Assembly: GCF_029852145.1 (NCBI RefSeq)
Contig: NC_079973.1
Coordinates: forward strand, 2,418,001 to 2,482,000
Direction of reading: 5' to 3'
DNA length: 64,000 bases
DNA from: Microplitis mediator
Taxonomy: Eukaryota; Arthropoda; Insecta; Hymenoptera; Braconidae
Positions 41,871-55,200 of the stretch are shown in pieces (position 1 is the first letter of the stretch; every line of letters starts with the position of its first letter). Both the position numbers and the translations under genes were made by a program. The notes under the pieces were generated by a model that saw nothing but the letters and a program-made list of their open reading frames with translations, did not search any database and had not been told where the DNA came from.

Positions 41871-44115
41871 TACTATCGCCGACATTAATGTCAGTCCTTT
41901 TTTGAAAACACTGTGAAATAAACATCCATATTTTTAAACATCTACTGAGACACAAGTCCTTAATAAATAATCGAAAAAAAAAAAAAATCTGTAATTGAAA
42001 AAGTAAATAATAAATTAATTATATAAAAAAGAAATGTATAAATAAAAATATTTATTATAAAATATGTCTATAAAAAAATAATCTTAAAAAAAAAATTCCC
42101 TATATCAAAATATAACTACAGATAAATTATAGGTATTTTTAAGATTTAAAGAAAAAAAATTTCTTATATTAAATTTTTGTATTTAATAAATTATCCAAAA
42201 AAAATATTAAAATTAATAAAATTAAAAGAAAATAAAAAATATGGCTCATATAAAAAGCGGTATAAAAATTAATGTCCTAAAATAAAATACTATATATATA
42301 TAAATATAGGAAATAAATAAACGCATTACTATATAAGTATACCAAATAAATTTTAGTATAGTTAAATAACCGAATAATAACATATACAAAAAATTCAAAA
42401 TATAAACTAAAAAATAGAACGTTTAAAAAATAATTGAACAAATAAATATATCTATAAATATAAACCTCATTAATAAATTAACAAAAAACAAAGAAATAGT
42501 AACAATAAACATCTATATAAAAAATAGAGCAAAATAAACTTACACATAGTAAACATAACCAGAAAAAAAAATCAATGAAAATAAATATCCATATGAAAAA
42601 CATAACCATATAAAAAAAAGCATGAAAATAAATTTATAATAAATATATCGATTTTTAAATAAAAAATTTTTATTTAAATAATAATCAACTATAATTCATC
42701 GTTTGTGAGTGTTTATGAATGGACGTGTTTCAACCAGTGTATACAACACAAATCAAACGGAGTAAAACTACTAACAGTGAGTCTTTAACTCAGTATAATA
42801 GAAAATAATTAAGAAAAAGTTTAATTAAAGTTAAATAATAAAAAAAAAAATAAAATTAAGACGACTCTGTTATTGAATGGAAGAAAGGTAACGTCAGTTT
42901 GTTCTTCGGAGATTCCGATATGATTAACCCTATCCAAAACATCCCATAGAATCCATCAGAATGGGTCAAAAGCCGCTTAAAAACCAATACAAATCTATAG
43001 GATTCTATGCGGCTTTTGACCCATTGTAATGAATTCTATGGGATGTTTTGGATAGGGTTAATCATATCGGAATCTCCGAAGAACAAACTGACGTTACCTT
43101 TCTTCCATTCAATAACAGAGTCGTCTTAATTTTATTTTTTTTTTTATTATTTAACTTTAATTAAACTTTTTCTTAATTATTTTCTATTATACTGAGTTAA
43201 AGACTCACTGTTAGTAGTTTTACTCCGTTTGATTTGTGTTGTATACACTGGTTGAAACACGTCCATTCATAAACACTCACAAACGATGAATTATAGTTGA
43301 TTATTATTTAAATAAAAATTTTTTATTTAAAAATCGATATATTTATTATAAATTTATTTTCATGCTTTTTTTTATATGGTTATGTTTTTCATATGGATAT
43401 TTATTTTCATTGATTTTTTTTTCTGGTTATGTTTACTATGTGTAAGTTTATTTTGCTCTATTTTTTATATAGATGTTTATTGTTACTATTTCTTTGTTTT
43501 TTGTTAATTTATTAATGAGGTTTATATTTATAGATATATTTATTTGTTCAATTATTTTTTAAACGTTCTATTTTTTAGTTTATATTTTGAATTTTTTGTA
43601 TATGTTATTATTCGGTTATTTAACTATACTAAAATTTATTTGGTATACTTATATAGTAATGCGTTTATTTATTTTCCTATATTTATATATATATAGTATT
43701 TTATTTTAGGACATTAATTTTTATACCGCTTTTTATATGAGCCATATTTTTTATTTTCTTTTAATTTTATTAATTTTAATATTTTTTTTGGATAATTTAT
43801 TAAATACAAAAATTTAATATAAGAAATTTTTTTTCTTTAAATCTTAAAAATACCTATAATTTATCTGTAGTTATATTTTGATATAGGGAATTTTTTTTTT
43901 AAGATTATTTTTTTATAGACATATTTTATAATAAATATTTTTATTTATACATTTCTTTTTTATATAATTAATTTATTATTTACTTTTTCAATTACAGATT
44001 TTTTTTTTTTTTCGATTATTTATTAAGGACTTGTGTCTCAGTAGATGTTTAAAAATATGGATGTTTATTTCACAGTGTTTTCAAAAAAGGACTGACATTA
44101 ATGTCGGCGATAGTA
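41871..44115. mobile_element. 2.2-kb nearly perfect palindrome (foldback element)
   Basis: Two arms of about 1.1 kb are inverted copies around a ~32-nt spacer at 42974-43005. Outer ends are CTATCGCCGACATTAATGTC and GACATTAATGTCGGCGATAG, flanked by TA on both sides (consistent with a Tc1/mariner-type target). In the stretches compared the arms match base for base apart from small changes near the centre. There is no coding capacity; the arms are very AT-rich except around the centre. Transcription through it would make a ~1-kb double-stranded RNA hairpin. Confidence 0.92.
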
Positions 44116-44997
44116 TGTAATGATTAAATAAATAATAAATTATTTACAAGCATTTAAATTCAAATAAATATGATCCATAAGATGAGTGTAAATGTAGCAG
44201 ACATCAGACAAATTTAAAATTATTAATAAATGGAGTAAATAATTAATAAAATTAAATTAAAAAAAAATGCGCGCTTAAAAAATTAATAAGTGCATTTTTT
44301 ATAATTATTATTTTCAAAATTATTTACTATGTTTATTTATAATTTTAAATTTGTCTGATATCTGCTACATTCACACTCATTCCAGAAGTTAACAGACAAT
44401 CGGAAATTTTCGGATTTTTTTTTACCGGAGAATTGCAAAAAAAAAACAAAAAAAAAAAAATATGCACATGTAGAAAATTTGAAAAACTATAGGTGCAATT
44501 TTTTCAAATGATTTTTTCAATGATTTATTGTTTAAAAAAAATCCAAAATTTATCAGATGTCGGCCAACTTTCGTTTCACAAATAAATAAGATTTGAAATT
44601 TAAAAAAAACTTCCAGAATCATTTACTACTGAATTTAATCTAATTAATTAATTAGTAGATGAGACAATTGATAAATTTAAAATATTTTCATTTCTATTTT
44701 ACTTACGTTTCATTTATTTATCCCAAATTTCAAAAAATTGCTAATTGTCATAATTATGCAGAAATAATGTCATAAATTAGCAGAAATTTGCTGTCATAAT
44801 TTTGAAATAAATGAACAAAATGTAAATCGAATGAATATAAAAAAACGCGCATTTATAGAATTCAAAAATCGATCTGCGCATTTATCCAATTGTTCAATTT
44901 GTTTATTAATAATTTAAATTTGAATCATATCTGACACATTCACTCATTTAAAAAATGAATAACAAGAATTAGAATGGTATCTTAAATTTTATTTTTG
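44116..44997. other. Intergenic 3' of RpS19, repeats
   Basis: A family B element (44182-44380) is inserted in a family A element (left stub about 44171-44181, remainder 44381-44580). A degenerate family B-like piece occupies about 44740-44955. No gene. Confidence 0.6.
44182..44380. mobile_element. Family B MITE nested in family A
   Basis: ATGAGTGTAAATGTAGCAGA to CTGCTACATTCACACTCAT; flanks TCCATAAG and TCCAGAAG are an 8-bp duplication with one mismatch lying within a family A left end (TGATCC|A/T|GAAGTT...). Confidence 0.82.
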
Positions 44998-45014
44998 AAA
45001 AAAAATACAATCAT

Positions 45015-45590
45015 TTAAAGAACAAGAGTCTCTTGAAGTTTCAACTGCTTCTTGCATTTAGCTTTTATCTGCGCAGCGATGCGATCTAAATCACGACGTC
45101 CCTGGCTGGTGAGTTTACGGCCACCAAGTGGAGTCTTTTCGATCAACTTAAGTTGCTCCAAGCTCTGGAGAGCTTTACGAGCGATACCACCAGCAGATCT
45201 GCAGAAGTGGCTGGGATGAGTTCCATTGCGTTTACGTCCACCGAAGATTTTTCTTACAGCACCGACTCCAACTGGGCTACGGAAGTAGATGTGACGAATG
45301 AGGGCTGCGCATCTGGTGTAATACCAATCAGGGTCATAGGGTGCCAACTCTTTGTGCTGACCGGTCTTGACGATGTCTACCCAGTCGGGTACACGCAATT
45401 TACCGGTTCTGGAATTCAGTTAAATTTATTATTAATATAATTGACAGTAATTATATATATATTTATATTTATTTTTTTGTCGTAGATCAAAAGTTAGGTT
45501 ATAGCATAAGAGAACTTACTTTTTGAGGAAAAAGGCAATTCCTCTGACAGATTTGTCTTGGGGAACATCTTTCAATGTTACAGACGGCAT
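45015..45590 (-). CDS. RpS19: 40S ribosomal protein S19
   Basis: Two coding exons, 45520-45590 and 45015-45408; 154 residues. Starts [20 protein letters not shown] and continues with [35 protein letters not shown]-like [20 protein letters not shown] and [19 protein letters not shown]. This matches eS19, a small-subunit protein needed for 18S rRNA 3'-end maturation. The ATG sits directly after a splice acceptor (TTACAG|ATG). The 5' UTR is therefore in a separate upstream exon, about 45846-45881, starting with a TOP-like CTCTTTTAG. The gene is head-to-head with Miga. Confidence 0.96.
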
Positions 45591-46289
45591 CTGTAATTAT
45601 TTAAATTAAATATAAGTATTTATAAATAATATATGAGATAAAATGTATGACAATTTTAACACGAGTCACGTGTAAAATTCGGTACTGATACTTTGGAGTT
45701 TGACGTGTAAATAAAAATCAAATAATGAAGGATTGGATATTTTAAAAAAATTAAAAATAATTGTTGCAATAATTCAAATATTTAAAACTAATTTTTTTGG
45801 TTATTAAATAAATATAATTGTTTAATAAATATGAACATGACAAACCTTGGCAACGATTCTAACCAAAAGAATCTAAAAGAGAATGTTTTTAGAAAAGTTT
45901 ATACGAGTTGAATTTTTATAGGGATTTATTTTTTATCACCAGGAGGTTCTGTCGATAATAAAAATTTCTTTTTTGAATTTTTAAATTTTCCAGATTTTAA
46001 ATTACGAATTTAAAATATTCGAGTCAAATAATTAGATCATTAATAAAATATTGGTAATAATTAATTATTTATTAAAATTTGAATTTGTGGTGATGAATTG
46101 GGCTGCAAGATTCCAACATGACAACAAAACTGGTGATAAAAAAAAGTTACTAGTATAAATTACTGCAAATAAAAATTAGTGCGCGGAACACAATCAAATT
46201 GGTTATGTCACAAATAAATAGTTGTAGTATATAATTAATTGAGTGGTAGATTTAAAAAACATATTTATCAGTAAAATAAATAAGTGACA
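45591..46289. promoter_or_regulatory. RpS19 5' UTR intron/exon and shared RpS19-Miga upstream region
   Basis: 45591-45845 is the RpS19 5' UTR intron (GT at 45845). 45846-45881 is the probable untranslated first exon with TOP-like CTCTTTTAGATTC. The remaining ~400 bp separates two divergent genes and probably carries both promoters. Confidence 0.55.
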
Positions 46290-49200
46290 ATGTATACATT
46301 TGATGTACAGTACATCTTTGGAAAAATTTACACCCGTTGTACAGCAGTTTCATTGCCAAAAATTAATTTATCGCGCTCTCAAAAGGTAAATATCAATGTG
46401 TCAGTAGGTTAAACTTGATATATATATATTTGTTGACATTAATTTAATGAAAAATATTTTCAAATAATTGAGTGATGCTATAAAATTTTTTAGATATTAA
46501 TAATATGTCTGACGAGTGGAACATTACTGCTAGGAGGCCTGGCAAAATATTTGAAACGAAGGCGACGACCACCTTACCCTCATACACGCCGGCAGACTAT
46601 TCGTCAACGATATATCAACACCAAAGGATCTAATTTCGGTGATTATTTGTGTAATATGATATTTTATGCGCGATTAAATATTAATCTAGTATATTATAAC
46701 GTTTAGATGCTGTCTCTCAAGTATCATGGGCTAAAAGAAGTGAAGTCAGTACGAGAAGTCATATAAGCGATCGAGCATCTCTTGTTTCTTCGATTCCTGG
46801 AGGCCCGGAAGGTGATGTTAAATTAACACCACAGCAATACGGTGTCCTTGGTGAGTTTATTATTTTTTTTATATTTTATTAAGAGTAGAAGTGGCATTTG
46901 CGGCCACTGCTCCATTTTTGGACATTTAATACTTTATTTTAATTAATGAAAGAGTATAAAATAAAATTTTAATTTTGATAGTGGGATAAAAGTATCTCTA
47001 GACATTTTTAAAATTAATTGTCACTGCGACGTGCAAATTATTTTATTGGAATTTTTCAAGTGTCCAAAACTGGGCCTATGGCCGAAAACGGTACCTCTAT
47101 GCTATCTATAAATAAAATCGACACAAAAAAAAAAGAATTTCGTGGCACAAAAAATTTTTATTCGCTCCAAGAAAATTTTTATTTGCCCTAAGAAATTTTT
47201 TGCATCATGACTTAAGAAACAAAAATTTTCTTGGGTGAGAAAAAAAGTTTTAGAGCCAAGAAATATTTTTTTTTTCTGTATAATGATATTAGAACACGAG
47301 TGTGAATGTAGCAGACACCAGAAAATTTGACATTATAAATAAATAGAATAAATAATTTAAAAAATATTATTTGAAAAAACTGCAATTATCAATTTCAAAA
47401 TTTTTTAAATGTGCATTTTTTAACATTTTGTTTCATTAATTATTTCCTCTATTAATAATTTTAAATTCGTCTACTGTCTGCTGCATTCACACTCATTATT
47501 AGAACTCATTACTAAAAGATAAATAATTAATAATATTCTCTTATCAAATCACTTGTGAAATATTAGATTATCAAGAATTTTCTTTTAAAAATTTCATAAT
47601 ACTGATAAAATTTTACGACCTACATGTTTATAATTGATGCCGTAAAAAAAAAAATTTAATGATTATCTACAAAAATTAAAAAAATCGATTATTAAATTCA
47701 AATTCAAATTTACCGAGGGAAGTAGTAGTAATTTTTTAGAGTATTTTAATAAAAGGATTAAAGGATAGTAATTAAATAAATTTGGTAGCACAGAAAAGCT
47801 TTATTTTGTTTTTTTAAATAACATAATTATTAAATATGAATAAGTTTATTTTTTCGAAGCCCAAATAATGTTCTGATCTAATTCAAGAACAAATTTAATA
47901 ATTGATCTAAATCGCAATAAATTTATTGCTAATATAATTACAATTAATCAATCAATCAATAATTTAATTAATCAATTAAATAATGAATGGAAAAATACGT
48001 ATACTAAGTACCAATTATTGCTTGCAATTGGGCTAAATGATATGAAAATTTTATTTAATATAAATTATAAATTAATATGTTTTAAAATATTTATATCATA
48101 ATAATATATAATATAATAAATAAAAATAGACAGCAATTAATTAATATTATTTTGTGCGAGGTAACTTCTAATATAATAATAATTTATCAAATATATATAA
48201 ATATAAATCTATAAGAATTTAGTAACCAAAATACTAAAGTTGAAGAAAAATATTTTTATCCATTAAATAATTAATAATAATAATTAATAACAAAAACATC
48301 AATAATTGTATTGAGTAATTAAATTACTAACTAAAGTAAAGCAACGAATAATAATAATAACTACAATAATTAGGAACGTCACGAAGTAATAAGCCCTTAT
48401 TATCTGCACGATCCTTACTCGCTACTCTTTTACTTAAAAATATTACAAACATCGTCATCATCATCCTAATCATCAATTGTATCCCGGTCTCAAAAATATA
48501 TTAATGTAGCTGCATATATAAATTTATCTACGCATCTACTCTCTTTACTTATGTCCATCATTTAATTATTAAATATCATTACAATTTAACCGTCTAGTCA
48601 ATTATTTTCTCTGAATATACAATAATTTATATTCTTCATACGCAGAAATAATTTAAATACTGCGGACAATATTTTAAAAGCCTTTTTCCCGCATAAAAAA
48701 AGTCGTTTCAAAAATATTCCGAAAAAGTTCTTGTGGAATTTCTAAGCTTGAGACAGATTAGAAATTCGAGTAGAACTTTTGGAACTCGTAATTTTGATAG
48801 TAAAAAAAAAGTTTATTTTGGACTTTGTATCAGCGAATTTTGAGCAAAAAAAAGTTTTCAAAACGTATTTTTACTACACGTTACCCTCGTTCCGAAAAAT
48901 TGATACTGAAGTTAGTCATGAGTGTGAGTGTAGCAGACATCAGACAAATTTGAAATTATAAATAAACAGAGTAAATAATTAAAAAAATAATATTTATAAA
49001 AAATGCACTTAATAATTTGAAAATTTTTTACATGTGCATTTTTTTTTTATATAATTTTTTTAATTATCACTCTACTTATTTATAATTTTAAATTCTTCTG
49101 ATGTCTGCTACATTCATACTCATAAGTTAGTCGACGTCTAACAAACTTTTGAATTTTTTTTGAAAACGATCAAGTGTAAAAAAAAATATTTAAAAAAATT

Positions 49201-52200
49201 GCACTAATAGTTTTTTAATTTTCTACATGTGCATATTTTTCGTTTTTTTTTCTTCAAATTTAATTGTTCAAAAAAAAAATCCAAAAATTGTTAATTGTCT
49301 TTCAACTTCAGTCATTCCGAAAGTTTCAAATTCAAGGTTTTTTAACTTTTTCAAAATGAAGGTAAAATACATTTTGAAAAATACGTTCTAAAAATGTATT
49401 TTTTTCTCAAAATTCACTCATATAAAGTCCTAAGTAATCATTTTTTTTACTACAAAAATTCAAAAAAAGTTCCTATAGAAGTTCAAATCTGTCTCAGGTT
49501 CAGAAGTTCCACATGTCGAACTTTTTTGCAACGAATTTTTTTTACGGGTTATTATAATTATAATAGTTTATATAATCGCAATTACTTTTATTTATATTTT
49601 CAATAATGTTCTTTTTATATATATTTAGACATTTAATATCCCTTATTAATTATTTATAATTAACACGAGGAATCAGCTACTGAGTTTTTTATTAATCACT
49701 GGACTGTGGACTTTTTTTTCTCTTTAACGTTTGTGTGAGTTCCGTTAACAATATTTTAATAAGTATATAGAATATATATATATACTTTATATTCTTGGCT
49801 TATATTTGCTTGTACTCGAAGTTCAGTAAGACTAGTTTATAATATAATAATTAATAGTAATAATCATAATAGTATTAGATACATATATATATATTTTAAA
49901 TATACATATATATAATTTTTTTATTTTGTTTCTTTATCTTAAAATGCTAGATTGTTATGAAGGCGTTGGTTATTTAAAACGTGCATTTTATTTCACGCAC
50001 AAATGTTTTAAACTCACAAGCTTTCTCTTTTTTATTATTTTTATTTTTTTTTTTTTTGTCAAAGGCAAGCATATAAATTGTGGTCAATAACGCGTTTAAG
50101 TCTCGGTGTTAATTCCAAAAGAAAAAGAAAAAAATAAAAAAACTAAAAACAATAAACATCATAACCGCGCCATTTAAATAATTATTCATTGTAACTTGGT
50201 AACTTTTTTTTTTCTCGAGTATTTAAAAGCGTTATCACACATAGATTGTGAGAATAACAATTAAATATTAATAATTTTTCATTCCCTTGTTTTTCTTACT
50301 CATTTTTTTTTTTCCAACGGAAAATTTTTTTTTTTTCTACGACCTTAAATCTTATAATAACTAAATCAATTGTAATAGTTGTCTAATAACAAAAAATTAA
50401 TATTTATATATAAATATAAGTATAAATATATACACTTCACGTGATCCTGTACAAACTAACAAACATGGACGTTAGTAATAACGTAATACTTGACTTTAAT
50501 ACATTTGAAAATCCCGTAACAGCGACTGGTTCCTTGTTCTTCAGTGAAAGAGGTCCGCCGTCGTCATTCTGCATGCCCGGGTCGCTTTTCCTCGGGGGTA
50601 TTATCAAATTTTCGTCATCTTCATCCTCCTTAATTGACATATCAGGAGTCGTTTCGTCTGACATAGCCCCGCTTTTGCTGTAACCGGTACTAGAACTGGT
50701 AAATGTGCTCGATTTCAAGCTGGTGGTTGTCCCGGTGGTGGTCCGTGTCGTCGGAGGGGCCAAGGTCGTAGGCACGATGCTAAAGTTACTTATAAAATAT
50801 ATGGGACTAAACTCTGGTGTTATATCACGCATTGTTTCTTCTCTGCGCATTCCGCTGATATCTCGCGATCTCTGCTGTCCGTCTTCATAATGAGAAATAA
50901 GTTCTCCAGTGTATGGAACTTCCATATCCATATAATTAGCCTTGAGTGTTACGTTAACTGCTGTTCCTGGTTCGAGATAAATCTCAACGCTGTAATAAAT
51001 AATAAACATTGTAATTTATGTCCCGATGACTCAGCATCATCTCTATTTATATCTTGTTATTATATATGCAATATATTATTATTGAATTAATTAATGATAA
51101 TTAATGTAGTAATTTAATATTGTGTATTATTTTATGTACATACGTAAATATATCAGTGCGATTATATTTATCTTCCATTCCCCACGCAACGTTCATCAGC
51201 TTCGTACCATTGACAAGTGTCACCGAGGTATTTAATGCTTTGATCATTGCGTGACCCTGTCCCCAGTAACTGAAATATTTGTACGAGTAACCGAACGCCT
51301 CTGCTAGCTTTGCTGGTTCATCCCGTGAATTGGTTATTGTTGCCTCGCCAAGTATCATTGGTTCATTTTTAATAACACGCTTACGACGATGACTCAGTTT
51401 AACGGACCTCAGATCGTAGTATAGAGGCTCTGTTTCAACGAGAACCTCGCCTTCACTTTTTGAACCCGTTTCTCCATTCTGTTGATAACATGAGAGAAAA
51501 AAAGTAAATAAATAAACGTTCTGAACAATGAACACATAAATATTGCATTATGTTGAGCGATGAATCACGAGAGCAAGAATGAATGAACAAAAAATAATAT
51601 AAGTAAAAAAATGTATATAATGTATAATAACAAATTGGCAGTATAACTGACGGCTTTAACGTAGGTGATGGTCCCAAGTTTATCCTTAGGATCAAGCGTG
51701 CCAATGTAGTGGGTGTAACTTGGCGAGACACCATCATTCTTTCCGTCGTCTTCCTCATCACCAGCGGAAACCGGGTGTCGGGCTACAAACATCGTGTCCG
51801 CGGCAACAGCACCCGCTGGAATTTTACGAAACTTGTCCCAAGGGAGCCAACTGAGTCGCGCTGAATTCTCGACATTCTCCAGTAACTCATATCGCTCATA
51901 AGAGTAAAAATTTCCTAATGACGTAACGGTGCAGCGATTTTGTCCTTCAATCTGGCTACCGGCTACCCATATCCCACCGTGGTAAACTCGGCAGACATAC
52001 AATGCCCGTTCTTTGGTCATGGAATCTTGACCATTTGTTTCAACTGTTAAAAACAATTACTTGTTACTCGTTAGTTATTACAAATAATTAAAATAACTTA
52101 ATTATTAAAAAAGAGTCGTTAAAATTATATAAATACCGTTTGGTACACGTTGAAAACCACCAATAACAATCTCTTTTGATGGGTCATAATGATTTACCGG

Positions 52201-55200
52201 AAGCCAATTAAGTGTACTGGATGTTACGTATTGCTGTAGTTTAGAATATATGTGGACACTGTTGTCACCGTTTGAAAACGTGACGACAGACAGCATTAAT
52301 AAGAGCACGACGCTCCGATTACAAGTGCTTGGCATCGTCTGAAACAAACAAAACAACTCAATTATTATTTATTTAATTATAAAAAATTCAATTTTATTAA
52401 ATATTAATTTCTCCTTTTAAATTTTACTAGAGCCGCAACGACCGCAAGTGTTGCAACGATTGCGAATTATTAATTTTCGCTTGATAAGCAGAAGAAACAT
52501 GACCTGGGTTTACGCAGCAAGTTTCAGCAACTCTAGACGAAGACAAATATGAGTCCGATTGCTCAGATATACTGAGTGTCGGTACAACCGAAAATATTTT
52601 AAACCAACGGAAGCGGAAACGGAAGAAGATTTACTGATTTGAACGTAAACTATTCTCACAGTCACGGAACACGGTTCAGTGTAACGGTGCCCAGTTCCGC
52701 GGTACCTTTAACGGCCGGCCAGTCGCCGATGATAATAATAAATTAATTTAGTTATGGGTGGTGCGAGTAGAGGAATAGTTATACTTAAGTTCGTTACTTA
52801 GAGTCCGAAGCGATGCTTGAGTTATGTTACGTCGCGGTACGCTAGCAAACCTTGACCGAGTGTGAGCACACTTGGTATTGGTATCAGAAAACCTCCAAGA
52901 CTATACAATTGACGCAATCATGTTTAATCGACCGATGACCCGTGACCACTCGGCGCCGTTCCACATCCTGGTTACGTACCTGCTCCAAAGCAAAAAGGAT
53001 CTCCGTAGTGCTGTTATAGTGCAGCATCATAGCGCCCGGCTCTTATACTTACCAGACAAAAACAAGTATGAGGAAAATAAATTCAAGCATCGCCGCGGGC
53101 AATAAATACGAGAAGAAAAGATAATAATCAATGTCTTTATTTTTTACTTCTCTCTTTCTTTTTACAAGTAAATTTAATTCAATACAAGAGAGTCGAGTGT
53201 AAAAAATACGCGAGTAAATTTAAACTAACCAGAGATTATTGTTTATACTCGCGCATATTTTTATCTTCACGCTAATGCTCATGGCGGTTGTATCGCACCT
53301 GCATTAACATGAATTACCATTACAGTCTAATGGTACACAAAAAAATGGTTAGCATTGCAAAGTCTGGAGGGTAATCACCTCGACTGCATTGAATATTGAC
53401 TGACAAAGTAACCAGAGTAAGCTGAGTCTGAAGTCGGAGCTGAAGCCAAAGCCAAATTGAAACAAATAAAAATGAACGGAAATGAAACAAGTGCAATAAA
53501 CGAACAAGTACGCGGATTGTGCCAAAGGAATATCGATTCGCTGGTCCTGTCCATGCAGTTAACGTTGCCATGATAACAACACTCAAATATACATGGATAT
53601 ATATGAATAACAAGTATATAGATCGAGGCTCGGCGTATGACGTCTTGTTTTTCGACACTGAGTCAACTAGAATGACGACAACTGTTGCTATTCATTGATG
53701 ATTGGTACAGAGGCCAGTTTCCTCTTCCATTTGTCTACCCAATTCCCTCAGCATGTATGTCTACTCGTCCATGTCTGTTATATGTATACATTAATATATA
53801 TAAATATGTAGTCTGTATCTCTGACTCTGACTCTGACTCTCGCTCGGACGTTCAATCTCTGAGCCCCCATTGTTCCAATCAGCAATCAATTAACTTACGG
53901 GCTATTGCACCATCATCACAATTATAATTGGACAGATTATCTTTAACATTCAGATACACATTATCGTCCATCTATAACTGTAATGTGCTCTTCTGTCTCT
54001 CTCACTCCCTCAATTAATATATATTGTGTATTATATATTGTATGTATTATCTCTCATTTGTTGGTAATCGTAAATTAATACTGGCAATTATAATAAACTT
54101 GTGAATAAGACAGTTATACTCCGTGAAAGGCGATTGTGTAATTTAAATTTAGTAAAAAAAAAAATTGTTTTGGAGACGTCAAGTCTTAAAAATATCCATT
54201 GGCTCATAAACAAATTGAAGATAAATTAATGAATGATAATGATTATGCCTATAGCAAGAAATTCAATAAAAACTTTCATGTATTTTTTTTATGTTGATAA
54301 ACTCCAAGATTATTGACAAAAAAAAAATTTCACAATTTTAAATGACGTTGTAATTTTTCCTCGTTAATTAATTAAACGTCACTGCTCAGCCGCTTGACAT
54401 AATTAAGCTCGACATCAAAGCCCGTCTAGAAAAATTTTAATAAATAATTATGGTGGCAGTGGTGGTAATAATAATAATTAATTAATGCTGGTTTATTGCG
54501 TGATTTAGATGAGAATCGTCAGCAGGTTCCTGACGCTTGACCTATCTCTGTAATTGACATTGAGCTGTGATGAGTTAACGAGCACTTTTACGCGGGTCAT
54601 ACTGAATTACTTTATACGCGTTTTATAATAAAGTATAGTACAGGGGTCGATTCTGATGCATGCTCTATGTAGGCGTTACCTTACACTCTTCCACGAGCAG
54701 AGACTCCATTAGATGTATGACAATAATGATAATAATTACATTACAAGTGATCTATATATACTTGTATTCCTGTGGCAGTCTATCGAGTTTATAACACACG
54801 ATAGACCACACTAGGACATTTTAGTTTTAAAATTGTGTGTCAGACTCTCATTAGGCTCCATCGGTTCAATCAATTTATCCTCGGCTGTGTCCTACTCTAC
54901 AAGCTTCTTCCCTCGTCATCTAATTTACTTCCGCTTAATTTTCAACTAATATATATAATATCAAAGTAAAGTGATGTGTTGCGGTCTATATATATGGAGT
55001 CTATATATGTCCCGGTAATGCAATTTAACTTGTAATGCAGTTGCACGAGTAAAATAATGATAAAGTAATATGATGATAAAAAAGCAAGTAAAATAAAGGC
55101 GGGTCGATGGGAAAAATAATAAAGATACGAAAGGCCGCGATGAATAGAACGTGACTTTAAGAATTCTTGATATCCGGTTAATCGAGCGGCATCCTTGCTA

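Larger units (their letters stand above)
47101..50436. other. Miga intron 3, left part
   Basis: Family B elements at 47296-47496 and 48918-49123, the latter nested in a family A copy (48901-49317). Otherwise AT-rich low-complexity DNA. No gene. Confidence 0.55.

Noticed and set aside
52872..53105. 77-codon plus-strand frame in Miga intron 3
   Set aside because: No recognisable domain, and no supporting start context or splice sites; most likely chance in a GC-richer patch.
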